Part shown: positions 51,312-59,695 of the stretch, piece by piece | Position numbering within the stretch: the first letter of the stretch is position 1 | Layout: each line of letters starts with the position of its first letter | From: Vulcanimicrobiota bacterium | GTDB taxonomy: Bacteria; Vulcanimicrobiota; Vulcanimicrobiia; Vulcanimicrobiales; Vulcanimicrobiaceae | DNA length: 64,000 bases | Reading direction: 5' to 3' | NCBI GenBank assembly: GCA_019235995.1 | Contig: JAFAJV010000108.1 | Coordinates: forward strand, 163,190-227,189 | Position numbers and translations under genes: made by a program | The notes under the pieces: model-generated | What the model was told of the DNA's origin: nothing | The model's database searches: none | The model's input: only the letters and a program-made list of their open reading frames with translations

Positions 51312-52852
51312 ACCGCAGAGGTTTCGTCCGCGCCGCCGGCATGGCCGCAATGGGCGCGGCTGCCGCGCCCGCGCTCGTCGCGTTCGGCACGTCGAAGGCG
51401 CGCGCGAGCGAGCGCGTCGTCATCGTCGGCGCCGGCATCGCGGGTCTCGTGACGGCGCTGCGCCTGCAAGATGCCGGGATAGCGTCGACGATCTACGAGT
51501 CGTCGTCGCGCGTCGGCGGGCGCATGCACTCGGAGCGCGGCTACTGGAACGAGGGGCAGCACACCGAGTGGTGCGGCGCGATGGTGGACTCCCTGCACGC
51601 GAACATCCGCGGGCTCGCGCGCCGCTTCGGCCTGGGGCTGCTCGACACGCACGCGGCGTGGCCGCCGGGCGCGCGCGACACGTGCTATCTGAACGGCAGG
51701 TACTACTCGATGGCCGACGCGGATCGGGACTTCGCGAAGATCTACCCGATCCTGCAGGCGCAGCTCGCGGCACTGCCCTCGGCGACGACGTACGCCAACG
51801 CAACGCCCACGGCGCGGCGGCTGGACGCCATGAGCATGAGCGACTGGATCGAGCGCTACGTGCCCGGCGGCGCGGAGTCGCAGCTCGGGCGCCTGATCGC
51901 GCAAGCCTACTGGAACGAATACGGCCGCGCACCCGAAGAGCTCAGCGCGGTCAATCTGGTGGCGCAGCTCGGCTCGCAGCGGCATTACGCGCGAGATCGC
52001 GAGCTGAACGTGCTGGGCTACTCCGATCAGCGCTACATCTTGGCGGACGGGAGTCAGGCGATTCCCGAAGCGATCGCCGCGGCGCTGCCGCCGGGCAGCA
52101 TCCAGTTCGAGCGGCGCCTCATCGCGATTCGGCGTCTTGCACGCGGAACGTACGAGCTGCGCTTCGACCACGGCGGCGCGAACGAAACCGTCTTTGTGGA
52201 TCGCGTCGTGCTAGCGATCCCCTTCATCGTGCTGCGCGCGGTTGACACGTCGGGCGCGGGCTTCGACTCCGCGAAGGACAACGCGATTCAAAATCTCGGC
52301 TACGGCTATCACAGCAAGCTGCACCTCCAATTCGATCGCCGCGCCTGGATGCGCAGCCCGCATCCGTGGCCGCAAGCTGCCACCGGTCAGATCTGGACGA
52401 CCCTGCAGGCGCAGAGCGCGCTGGACTACTCGCTGGGTCAGAGCGGCGGCGACGGGCTGATCGAGGTCTTCACGGCGGGTCCGCCGGCAATGCTCGACAC
52501 GCCGCAGATGCCGTATGCGCACGCGGGCGACTCCGCCGCCGTGGCTCGCCACGTGCGGGGCTTCTTCGAGCAGCTCGATCGCATCTGGCCCGGCGTCTCG
52601 GGGACGTGGAACGGCAAGGCAACCTTCGGCAACGCGCAGGCGGATCCAAACATTCGCGCCAGTTACTCCTGCTGGCTGGTCGGCCAGTGCACCACGATCG
52701 CGGGTCACGAGGCCAGGCCGCAAGGGCGCGTGCACTTCGCCGGCGAGCACACGTCGGTCGCCTATCAGGGTTTCATGGAAGGCGGCGCCGAGTCGGGCGT
52801 CCGCGCGGCCGCGGAGATCCTCGCCGACTATCGCATACGCGCCGTCGGATGA
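51308..52852 (+). CDS. Tat-exported flavin amine oxidase
   Basis: A 514-residue FAD enzyme of the monoamine/polyamine oxidase family. It starts NRRGFVRAAGMAAMGAAAAP, a twin-arginine signal, followed by VVIVGAGIAGLVTALRLQDAG (FAD dinucleotide fold), SSSRVGGRMHSE, SEL-like substrate regions and the C-terminal flavin motif GRVHFAGEHTSVAYQGFMEGG. It would oxidatively deaminate an amine in the periplasm to an aldehyde, ammonia and H2O2. The start is TTG within the stop of the TonB-dependent receptor gene (TTGA), so the two are translationally coupled. The putrescine-type transaminase genes face the other way 3.5 kb upstream, making an amine-utilisation locus likely. Confidence 0.9.
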   Translation: MNRRGFVRAAGMAAMGAAAAPALVAFGTSKARASERVVIVGAGIAGLVTALRLQDAGIASTIYESSSRVGGRMHSERGYWNEGQHTEWCGAMVDSLHANIRGLARRFGLGLLDTHAAWPPGARDTCYLNGRYYSMADADRDFAKIYPILQAQLAALPSATTYANATPTARRLDAMSMSDWIERYVPGGAESQLGRLIAQAYWNEYGRAPEELSAVNLVAQLGSQRHYARDRELNVLGYSDQRYILADGSQAIPEAIAAALPPGSIQFERRLIAIRRLARGTYELRFDHGGANETVFVDRVVLAIPFIVLRAVDTSGAGFDSAKDNAIQNLGYGYHSKLHLQFDRRAWMRSPHPWPQAATGQIWTTLQAQSALDYSLGQSGGDGLIEVFTAGPPAMLDTPQMPYAHAGDSAAVARHVRGFFEQLDRIWPGVSGTWNGKATFGNAQADPNIRASYSCWLVGQCTTIAGHEARPQGRVHFAGEHTSVAYQGFMEGGAESGVRAAAEILADYRIRAVG

Positions 52853-52870
52853 GGGAGCAGCGGCGCTAAC

Positions 52871-54718
52871 GTGCACATCATCGGCACGGCGGGGCACGTC
52901 GATCACGGCAAGTCGGCGCTGATCGAGGCGCTCTCGGGGACCCACCCCGACCGCTGGGCCGAGGAGCGCGCCCGCGGCATGACGCTGGACCTGGGTTTCG
53001 CGCACCTGCGTTTCGAGGACGGCATCGAGGGCGGTATCGTCGACGTGCCGGGCCATGAAAGATTTCTCCACAACATGCTCGCCGGCGCCGCCGGCATGGA
53101 GCTGCTGCTGCTCGTCGTCGATGCGAACGAGGGCGTGATGCCGCAGACGCTCGAGCACCTGGCCATCCTGCAGTTTCTCAACGTGCGCCGCGTGCTGGTC
53201 GCGGCGACGAAGATCGATCTCATCGATCCGGCGCGCGTCGCAGCGGCCTGCGAGGAGATCGCCGGCGGCTTGAGCGCGACGATCGCCGACGGCGCGCCGA
53301 TCTTCCCCGTCTCCGTCGTCACGGGCGAGAACCTCGACGCGCTGAAAACGGCGCTGCACGACGAGCTCGCGGCAATTCCACCGCGCAACCCCAACGCCCC
53401 GGCCTATCTGCCGGTCGATCGCGTCTTCGCGCTGCCCGGCCTCGGCACCGTCGTGACGGGGACGCTGATGCAGGGGCGAATCGCGACCGGCGAGACGCTC
53501 GTGCTCGAACCCGGCGGCAAGGCCACGCACGTGCGCAGCATCGGCGTCTTCGGCGCGACGCGCGAGAGCGTCGAAGCCGGAGCGCGCGTCGCCCTGAACG
53601 TTCCCGGCATCGACCGCGGCGAGGTCGCGCGCGGCCACGCGATCGTTGGGCGCGAGCTCGCCGCGCGACGCAGCCTTACGGTGCACTTCGTACCGCTTCC
53701 GGAGGCGGCGCCGATCCTGCGCCGGCGTACCCCGGTGCGAGCCTACATCGGCGCCGCCGAGGTCCTCGGAACGCTCGTCTCCGAGGATGCCGTCGCCGAA
53801 ATGGAAATGCGGGCGCAGCTGCACTTGCGCGAGCCCGTCGTGGCCTTTCCGGGGCTGCGCTTCGTCGTGCGCCGTCCCTCTCCGATGACGCTGTTGGGAG
53901 GCGGATTCGTTGAGGCGACCAACGCGAAAGAGGATGTGGAGAGTGAGGATCCCGACGAAGCCGCCGTGCTCGCCGTGTTGCGCGATCGCGGGATCGAAGC
54001 GGTCGAAGCGTCGGCGATCGCGTTTGCGGCGAACTTGCGCGGGGAGGCGGTGGTCTCCGTGCTGCAGCGTCTCGCGGAAAGCGGCGATGTCATTGCGGTG
54101 GCGCGGCCGCCGGCATACGTCGAGGCCGCTGCCGCGCGGGCCATCCTCGACCGCGCGCTCGCGGAGATCGAGGCGGCGCATCGCGACGAGCCCTGGTCGA
54201 TGGGCGTGACGTCGCTCGCGCTGGCGCGCAAGCTCGACGTCGCGGAGCCGCTGCTGGTGCGGATCCTGGAGCACTTCGTCGCGCGCGGACGGCTGGGCAA
54301 CCGCGCCGGCTACTACGCCGCGGCCGAGCATCGTCCGTCGTTCACTCCCGAGCAAAGCGCGTTCTTCGAGCATCTGGTTCCCGTCGACGAAGCGCGCCCG
54401 TTTCTCCCGGTGCCGTTCGCCAGCGCCGCTTCGGCCGTCAGGCTGTCGCAGCTCTTCGGCGTGCCGAAGGCGTTCGATACCATGCTCGTCCGCGGCTCGC
54501 TCGTCAAGGTCGGCGCCGACCTGTACCGCGGCTCGCAGATCGCCGAGATCCGCGCTCGCGTCGAAGGGCACATCCGCGAGCACCGGCACATGACGGCCGC
54601 GGAATTTCGCGACATCCTCGGGACGTCGCGGAAATACGCCGTTCCGTTGCTCGAATGGCTGGACGCACACGCCGTCACCGTTCGTAACGGAGACTACCGG
54701 ACGCTTCGCAAAGGCTGA
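52871..54718 (+). CDS. selB: Selenocysteine-specific elongation factor
   Basis: SelB delivers Sec-tRNA(Sec) to UGA codons by binding the SECIS hairpin in the mRNA. The 615-residue protein has an EF-Tu-like G domain (IIGTAGHVDHGKSALIEAL as P-loop, DVPGHERFLHNML as G3, ATKIDL as G4), an RGMTLDLGF switch I, beta domains II-III, and C-terminal winged-helix domains (residues ~370-615, ending TSRKYAVPLLEWLDAHAVTVRNGDYR), which bind SECIS RNA. The start is GTG. It lies 18 bp after the amine oxidase gene and 2 bp before the cyclase/ATPase regulator gene. selA is 15 kb upstream; no selC or selD is seen here. Confidence 0.95.
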   Translation: MHIIGTAGHVDHGKSALIEALSGTHPDRWAEERARGMTLDLGFAHLRFEDGIEGGIVDVPGHERFLHNMLAGAAGMELLLLVVDANEGVMPQTLEHLAILQFLNVRRVLVAATKIDLIDPARVAAACEEIAGGLSATIADGAPIFPVSVVTGENLDALKTALHDELAAIPPRNPNAPAYLPVDRVFALPGLGTVVTGTLMQGRIATGETLVLEPGGKATHVRSIGVFGATRESVEAGARVALNVPGIDRGEVARGHAIVGRELAARRSLTVHFVPLPEAAPILRRRTPVRAYIGAAEVLGTLVSEDAVAEMEMRAQLHLREPVVAFPGLRFVVRRPSPMTLLGGGFVEATNAKEDVESEDPDEAAVLAVLRDRGIEAVEASAIAFAANLRGEAVVSVLQRLAESGDVIAVARPPAYVEAAAARAILDRALAEIEAAHRDEPWSMGVTSLALARKLDVAEPLLVRILEHFVARGRLGNRAGYYAAAEHRPSFTPEQSAFFEHLVPVDEARPFLPVPFASAASAVRLSQLFGVPKAFDTMLVRGSLVKVGADLYRGSQIAEIRARVEGHIREHRHMTAAEFRDILGTSRKYAVPLLEWLDAHAVTVRNGDYRTLRKG

Positions 54719-54720
54719 TC

Positions 54721-57465
54721 GTGGCGAGCCACCCTTCCGGCACGGTCACGTTTCTGTTCACGGACGTCGAGGCGAGCACGCAGCGCTGGGAGCGCAACCC
54801 CGAGGCGATGGCGGCCGCGCTCGCGCGCCACGACGCGCTGATGCGAGAGGCCATCGAGGCGCGGGGCGGCTACGTGTTCAAGGCGATCGGCGACGCATTT
54901 TGCGCCGCGTTTGCGTCGGCGCCGGATGCCGCCGTGGCCGCGCTGCACATTCAGCGCGCCCTGCTCGAGGAAGACTTTTCCGGCGTCGGCGGGATGCCGG
55001 TTCGCGTCGCGCTCCACGCGGGCCATGCGGAGGAACGCGAGGGCGACTACTTCGGCCTCACGCTGAATCGCGTCGCGCGTCTGCTGGCCGTTGGGCATGG
55101 CGGTCAGGTGCTCGTCTCGGGAACCGCCGCGGACCTGCTGCAAGACGCGATACCCGAGGAGAGCGCCCTGCGCGATCTCGGATTGCATCGGCTCAGAGAT
55201 CTGGCGCGCGCCGAGCGTGTGTACCAGCTCACGGGGAGCGGCCTGCGTGCAGAGTTTCCGGCGCTGCGCTCGCTCGAGCAAACGCCGAACAACCTGCCCT
55301 CGCAGCTCACGTCGTTCGTCGGCCGTGAGGCGGAGCTGCGCGAGATCGCGCGGCTGCTGCGCGAGCATCGGCTGGTGACGCTGGCCGGAACCGCGGGCGC
55401 CGGGAAGACCCGCTGCGCGATCCACGCCGGCGCCGATCTGCTCGAACGCTTCGGCGACGGCGTCTGGTTCGTCGAGCTCGCGCCGATTGCCGACGCCGCG
55501 CTGGTCGTCGCCGCGATCGCGCAGACGCTGGGCGTCAAGGAGACGCCGAGCCGCCCGCTGCTCGACGCGCTGCTGGCACACCTCGAGGGACGCCGAGTGC
55601 TGCTCATCCTCGACAACTGCGAGCACGTCGTCGCCGAGGTTCGGCGCGTCGCCGCGGCCACTCTCCGCAGCTGTGCGGAGGTTCGCATCCTCGCCACCAG
55701 CCGGGAGAGCCTCAACATCGCCGGCGAGCGCGCCGTCGGAATCACGTCGTTGCCCCTGCCCCCGGCCGACGACGCGATGGCCCTGTTTGCGGATCGCGCG
55801 GTCGCGGCGGACGGCGCCTTCGCGCTTACCGAAGAAACTGCCGCGCTCGTCGGCGAGATCGTCACGCGCCTCGACGGCATCCCGCTGGCGATCGAGCTCG
55901 CGGCCGCGCGTATCAAGGTGCTCTCGCCGCCGCAACTGCTCGACCGTTTGAACGAACGCTTCCGTCTGCTTACGGGCGGCGACCGGAGCGCGCTGCCGCG
56001 TCAGCAAACGCTGCGCGCCGCCATCGACTGGAGCTTCGACCTGCTCGACGAGCGCGAACGAACGCTCTTCCGGCGCCTCTCGGTCTTCGCCGGCGGTTGG
56101 ACCCTGCCGGCCGCGCTCGCGGTGTGCGGCGAGCGCGATTTCGACGAGTGGGAGATGCTCGACGCGCTTTCTTCTCTGGTCGACAAGTCGCTCGTCATTG
56201 CCGATCCCGGCGCTCCGGAGCGAAGGTACCGGATGCTCACCTCCATCCGCGACTATGCGAGCGAGCATCTCGCCGCCGCGAAGGAGACCGACGAAATCGC
56301 GGCGGCGCACGCGCGCTTCTACGCAGGCGTCGTGGGGGGCGCCCAGGCGCTCGTCGGCGAGCTCGAGGACGTCCGCTGGCGGCAACTGCTGGGCGCCGAG
56401 CTCGACAACATCCGAGCGGCGATCGAGCGCACGATCTTTGCGGGTCGCGAGCCCGAGGTCGGCCTCGGGCTGCTATCCGAACTCGAGTGGGCCGAGCTGC
56501 TCACGACGCCTCACGAAGCGCTGCGCTGGTTCGAGCGCGCTGCGGCGCTCGTCGACTCGATGCCGAGCGAGCTGGCCCACGCGCGAATCTTGCGGCACGC
56601 CCTCGTGCTGTCGCGGCTCTGCGGTCGCACGCCGGCCGAAAGTGAGCCGACGGCGCAGCGCGCCTTGGAGGTCGCCAAAGGCGCGCGCGACGCGGACGAG
56701 ATTGCGCGCGCGCTGGCGAATCTCGGCGGCACCTATCGCGATAGCGCCCGCTTCGGCGAGGCCGAGAGCGCGTTTCTCGAAGCCTATGCCGCGCCCGAAT
56801 CGCTATCCCGGCTGACGAAGAACGTGGTGTTGCGGATATGGGCTGTCACCGATTTGCAGCGAGGAGACCTCGAGCTCGCGCGCGGGCGATTCTCGCAGGT
56901 TGCGGAACTCGAGCGGCCCGGCAGCGAGGCGCATGCGAGCGCCCTGCTCAATCTCGGCGAGCTGCACTTTGCCGCCGGCGACGCGCGGGCGGCACGCGAG
57001 GCCGCGCGCAGGGCAAAGGATACTTACGCCGCCCTCGGCTCCGTTTATCTCGTCGTCGCGCTGTCGAATCTCGCAGCCTACGCGATGGCGCTCGACGATC
57101 TCGCGAGCGCGCGCGCCGATTTGCGCGACGCCCTTGCGTTGGAGCGCCGGGCACGTTCCGGGTGGTTCGGTATCGTGCTCGAGCACCACGCGCTGCTCGC
57201 GGCGCTGAGCGGAAAACGTGAGAGCGCGGCGCTCCTCGCGGGATTCACCGATTTTCGCTACACGTCGCGCGGCGAGGTGCGCCAGCGGACCGAAAAGTTT
57301 GGACGGGACCGGCTCTCGCAGATCCTCCAGGCGGCGTACCCCGCCGAGGAGCTCGCGAGCAAAATGGACGCCGGAGCTCGGCTGGAGGAAGGGGAGGCGT
57401 TAGAGCACGCCGCGGCGATACACCATGACACCGTTGGCGCAGCGGCTCTGCCGCAGAAGGAGTGA
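54721..57465 (+). CDS. Nucleotide-cyclase-domain / NB-ARC-like ATPase / TPR signalling regulator
   Basis: A 914-residue multidomain protein. Residues ~5-170 are a class III adenylate/guanylate cyclase domain with both metal aspartates (FLFTDVEASTQRWE and FKAIGDAFCAAF) and the N-x-x-x-R pair in LTLNRVARLL. Residues ~200-480 are an AAA/NB-ARC-like ATPase with Walker A TLAGTAGAGKTR, Walker B LLILDNCEHV and LDGIPLAIELAAARI. The rest is helical TPR-like repeats. This layout is common in large bacterial regulators with many paralogues; some have an additional DNA-binding domain, which I do not see here. GTG start, 2 bp after selB. Cyclase activity seems possible but is unproven. Confidence 0.88.
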   Translation: MASHPSGTVTFLFTDVEASTQRWERNPEAMAAALARHDALMREAIEARGGYVFKAIGDAFCAAFASAPDAAVAALHIQRALLEEDFSGVGGMPVRVALHAGHAEEREGDYFGLTLNRVARLLAVGHGGQVLVSGTAADLLQDAIPEESALRDLGLHRLRDLARAERVYQLTGSGLRAEFPALRSLEQTPNNLPSQLTSFVGREAELREIARLLREHRLVTLAGTAGAGKTRCAIHAGADLLERFGDGVWFVELAPIADAALVVAAIAQTLGVKETPSRPLLDALLAHLEGRRVLLILDNCEHVVAEVRRVAAATLRSCAEVRILATSRESLNIAGERAVGITSLPLPPADDAMALFADRAVAADGAFALTEETAALVGEIVTRLDGIPLAIELAAARIKVLSPPQLLDRLNERFRLLTGGDRSALPRQQTLRAAIDWSFDLLDERERTLFRRLSVFAGGWTLPAALAVCGERDFDEWEMLDALSSLVDKSLVIADPGAPERRYRMLTSIRDYASEHLAAAKETDEIAAAHARFYAGVVGGAQALVGELEDVRWRQLLGAELDNIRAAIERTIFAGREPEVGLGLLSELEWAELLTTPHEALRWFERAAALVDSMPSELAHARILRHALVLSRLCGRTPAESEPTAQRALEVAKGARDADEIARALANLGGTYRDSARFGEAESAFLEAYAAPESLSRLTKNVVLRIWAVTDLQRGDLELARGRFSQVAELERPGSEAHASALLNLGELHFAAGDARAAREAARRAKDTYAALGSVYLVVALSNLAAYAMALDDLASARADLRDALALERRARSGWFGIVLEHHALLAALSGKRESAALLAGFTDFRYTSRGEVRQRTEKFGRDRLSQILQAAYPAEELASKMDAGARLEEGEALEHAAAIHHDTVGAAALPQKE

Positions 57466-57472
57466 ACACGAC

Positions 57473-57658
57473 ATGTCGGATGCTAAATCAGACTTGGCAA
57501 GCGCACTGGAGGCGCACCGCAAGTCGATCGACGAACTTCACCAAAAGCTCGCTGCCGTGGCCGGTTGCGACAAGGAGCGCCTCGCGAGCGCCGTCGCAAA
57601 GTTCAAGGCCGCACATCAGACGTTCCACGATGACGCGCTGGCCTGCATAGGGTTTTAG
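57473..57658 (+). CDS. Small helical protein (61 residues)
   Basis: A short gene with a strong ribosome binding site (AGAAGGAG, ending 10 nt before the ATG) lying over the end of the upstream regulator gene. The product (MSDAKSDLASALEAHRKSID..., ending DALACIGF) is predicted to be two amphipathic helices rich in Ala, Lys and Asp, with cysteines at the turn (AGCDKE) and near the end. It has no membrane segment or signal peptide. No family is recognised; it could be a small interaction partner of the cyclase/ATPase protein because of the 7-bp spacing. Confidence 0.65.
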   Translation: MSDAKSDLASALEAHRKSIDELHQKLAAVAGCDKERLASAVAKFKAAHQTFHDDALACIGF

Positions 57659-57662
57659 TTAG

Positions 57663-59144
57663 CTAAGACGCCCGCAGCATCGCGTCGATCCCCGTCCCGA
57701 TCGGGACGCCGAGGCCGGTGCAAGGATTCCATCCGGCGGCACTTTGATAGCGGTCGTTGCCTCCGCTCGTCACGTCGCGGAACAGCGTCGCCGACGCCGC
57801 GTACAGCAGGGGCGCGATGAAGCCGGTCGGCACTCCCAGCCGCTGGTTGATGCGCGCGATGAGCGCCGACCACATCGGGGCGGCGGCGCTCGTGCCGCCG
57901 GCGGCGAGCTCGGTTTTCGCGAAGACGACGGCGTATCCCGGCATCACCTCCGCGGCGACGTCCGGCACGCCGCGTCCCGCTCGTGCCCCCTGCCAGGGCG
58001 GCGCGTCGAAGAACTTGCTGAAACCGCCGCCGGTCTTCGGCCACGCGCTCTCTGCTACGGCGTTCGCGTCGTCGAGCTGCGTGCCGCCGCACGCGTGCGC
58101 GAAGGGGCTCGACGCGGGAGCGAGCACGTGCGCGTTGCCGGCGGCGTCGAGCTCCGCTCCGTTGTCGCCCGCAGCGCAGAAGACGCTAACGCCGAGCAGC
58201 GCCGCGGCGGTGAAGAGCTCGTCCAGGATCGTTAGGGCGACGGGCGTCCAGAGATGCTCTGGAAATCCGAAACTGACCGAGAGGATCGACGGCCGGTTTT
58301 CGTCGTCGAAGATCGCCGCGCGAACGGCATCCAAGACGCCGCGCTCGTCGTCGGGCGCGGCGTAGATCACGATCTGCGCGCCCGGCGCCAGAGCTCCAAT
58401 GATCTGCGTGTCGATCGCGGACTCGACGTCCTTCTCCGTTTCCTCTGCGTGCTCGAGCTCAGCGTTGTCGACGCGCTTGACGACCGGGAGCTTGGCGGTG
58501 ACGCCTTGAGCAATCATGCATTTCGTGAAGTCGTCGGGCTTGAACGTCCCGCGCAGCTGGATCAGGCCCACGGTCTGACCGGAACCGTCGGCGTCGGGAA
58601 ATTCGTAGCGCGCCGCAACGTCTCGCGCGGAGAGCGGCGTCGTGTGCGGCTGCAGCGTGCCGATTGCGTGCGACCGCGGCCACTGATGGATGCCGAACGG
58701 CCCGCGCAGCAGCGCGGCGATCTCGATCGGGGCGTGCAGCGACTCGGAGCGATGGCGGAAGCGGCGCTTGTCGGGAAGCTCGTAGATCGAGGCGGTAGCG
58801 CCGAAGACCTCGACCAGTTTCGCGATCGGCCCGCTCAGGGTGACGGAGCGCCAGTGCGTCCCGACGACGTCGACGCCCATCTTCGCGCAGTACGCCTTCA
58901 GCCGGTCGACGTCGTCTGGGTCGGCGTCCGTTTCCCGCGCGAGCTCCGCGCGGGTTGCGTAGACGCGTCGCGCCGGGAGCGTCGCGCCGAGTTGCCGGGC
59001 GCGCGCTACGTCGAGCTGGCCGCCCTTGCGCGGACGCAGCCACGCCGTCAGCAGCGCGTCGCCGTCGGCCAACGCGGAGACCGCGGTGGCCCCGGGCCAC
59101 GCGTTGCGATGCGTCCCCGCGATCGGGACCATGTCCGCGCTCAT
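57663..59144 (-). CDS. S53 family serine-carboxyl peptidase (sedolisin/kumamolisin type)
   Basis: A 493-residue acid protease precursor. Residues ~15-160 are the Pro-kumamolisin activation domain (LTAWLRPRKGG, VDVVGTHWRSVTLSGPIAKLVEVFG). The catalytic domain begins near TPLSARDVAARYEFP. The Glu/Asp pair is in VESAIDTQIIGALAPGA, the oxyanion Asp in FCAAGDNG and the nucleophile Ser in AAGGTSAAAPMWSALIARIN. The late DVTSGGND segment contributes calcium ligands. No classical signal peptide is evident, as in some kumamolisins. The enzyme suggests proteolysis in acidic surroundings. It is convergent with the 61-residue gene and divergent from the GNAT gene. Confidence 0.93.
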   Translation of the reverse strand: MSADMVPIAGTHRNAWPGATAVSALADGDALLTAWLRPRKGGQLDVARARQLGATLPARRVYATRAELARETDADPDDVDRLKAYCAKMGVDVVGTHWRSVTLSGPIAKLVEVFGATASIYELPDKRRFRHRSESLHAPIEIAALLRGPFGIHQWPRSHAIGTLQPHTTPLSARDVAARYEFPDADGSGQTVGLIQLRGTFKPDDFTKCMIAQGVTAKLPVVKRVDNAELEHAEETEKDVESAIDTQIIGALAPGAQIVIYAAPDDERGVLDAVRAAIFDDENRPSILSVSFGFPEHLWTPVALTILDELFTAAALLGVSVFCAAGDNGAELDAAGNAHVLAPASSPFAHACGGTQLDDANAVAESAWPKTGGGFSKFFDAPPWQGARAGRGVPDVAAEVMPGYAVVFAKTELAAGGTSAAAPMWSALIARINQRLGVPTGFIAPLLYAASATLFRDVTSGGNDRYQSAAGWNPCTGLGVPIGTGIDAMLRAS

Positions 59145-59182
59145 GCCCGGAATTTCGTCATGCGTGGCTAAAGAAGCTGCCC

Positions 59183-59695
59183 TTGGAACTCCGGGGAGAG
59201 CTGTGCCGCCTGCGACCCTATCGTGGCGACGACGCCGACGCGCTGCGTTGCGCCGCGGATGACTTCATGGTCGCGCGCTGGATGTCGCGACGCTTCCCGC
59301 ATCCGTACACGCGAGCCGATGCCGACGAGTGGATCGCGATCGCGAGCTCCGCCGCACTGTCGTTCGCCATCGAGGTGGGCGGGTCGCTCGCGGGAGGCAT
59401 CGGCGTCGAACCGCTCGGAGGCGAACGCACCGGATCCGCCCTCTTCGGCTACTGGCTCGGGCGCCGCTACTGGGGGCGCGGCATCGCAACCGATGCGGCG
59501 CGAACGCTTTCCGACCATGCGCTGCGCGACGGCGGAGTGCGCCGGTTAGAGGCGACGGTCTTCGCGCCGAACGTCGCGTCCGTGAAGGTATTGCAGAAAT
59601 GCGGCTTCGGCTTGGAGGCGACGTTGCGCGCATATTATCTCGATCGTGCCGATGCCGTCTGCGACGGGCTGATGTACGGACGCGTGAGCACGTGA
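59183..59695 (+). CDS. GNAT family N-acetyltransferase (RimJ/RimL-like)
   Basis: A 170-residue acetyltransferase. The N-terminal LRGELCRLRPYRGDDADAL, the central FGYWLGRRYWGRGIATDAARTLSDHAL (acetyl-CoA loop R-R-Y-W-G-R-G-I-A) and RLEATVFAPNVASVKVLQKCGFGLEATLR are typical of the RimJ/RimL subgroup that acetylates N-termini or small molecules. The frame is open upstream without homology. I chose TTG at 59183, preceded by AAAGAAG, though other starts cannot be excluded. Its stop overlaps the GTG of the following propeller gene (GTGA). Confidence 0.82.
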   Translation: MELRGELCRLRPYRGDDADALRCAADDFMVARWMSRRFPHPYTRADADEWIAIASSAALSFAIEVGGSLAGGIGVEPLGGERTGSALFGYWLGRRYWGRGIATDAARTLSDHALRDGGVRRLEATVFAPNVASVKVLQKCGFGLEATLRAYYLDRADAVCDGLMYGRVST

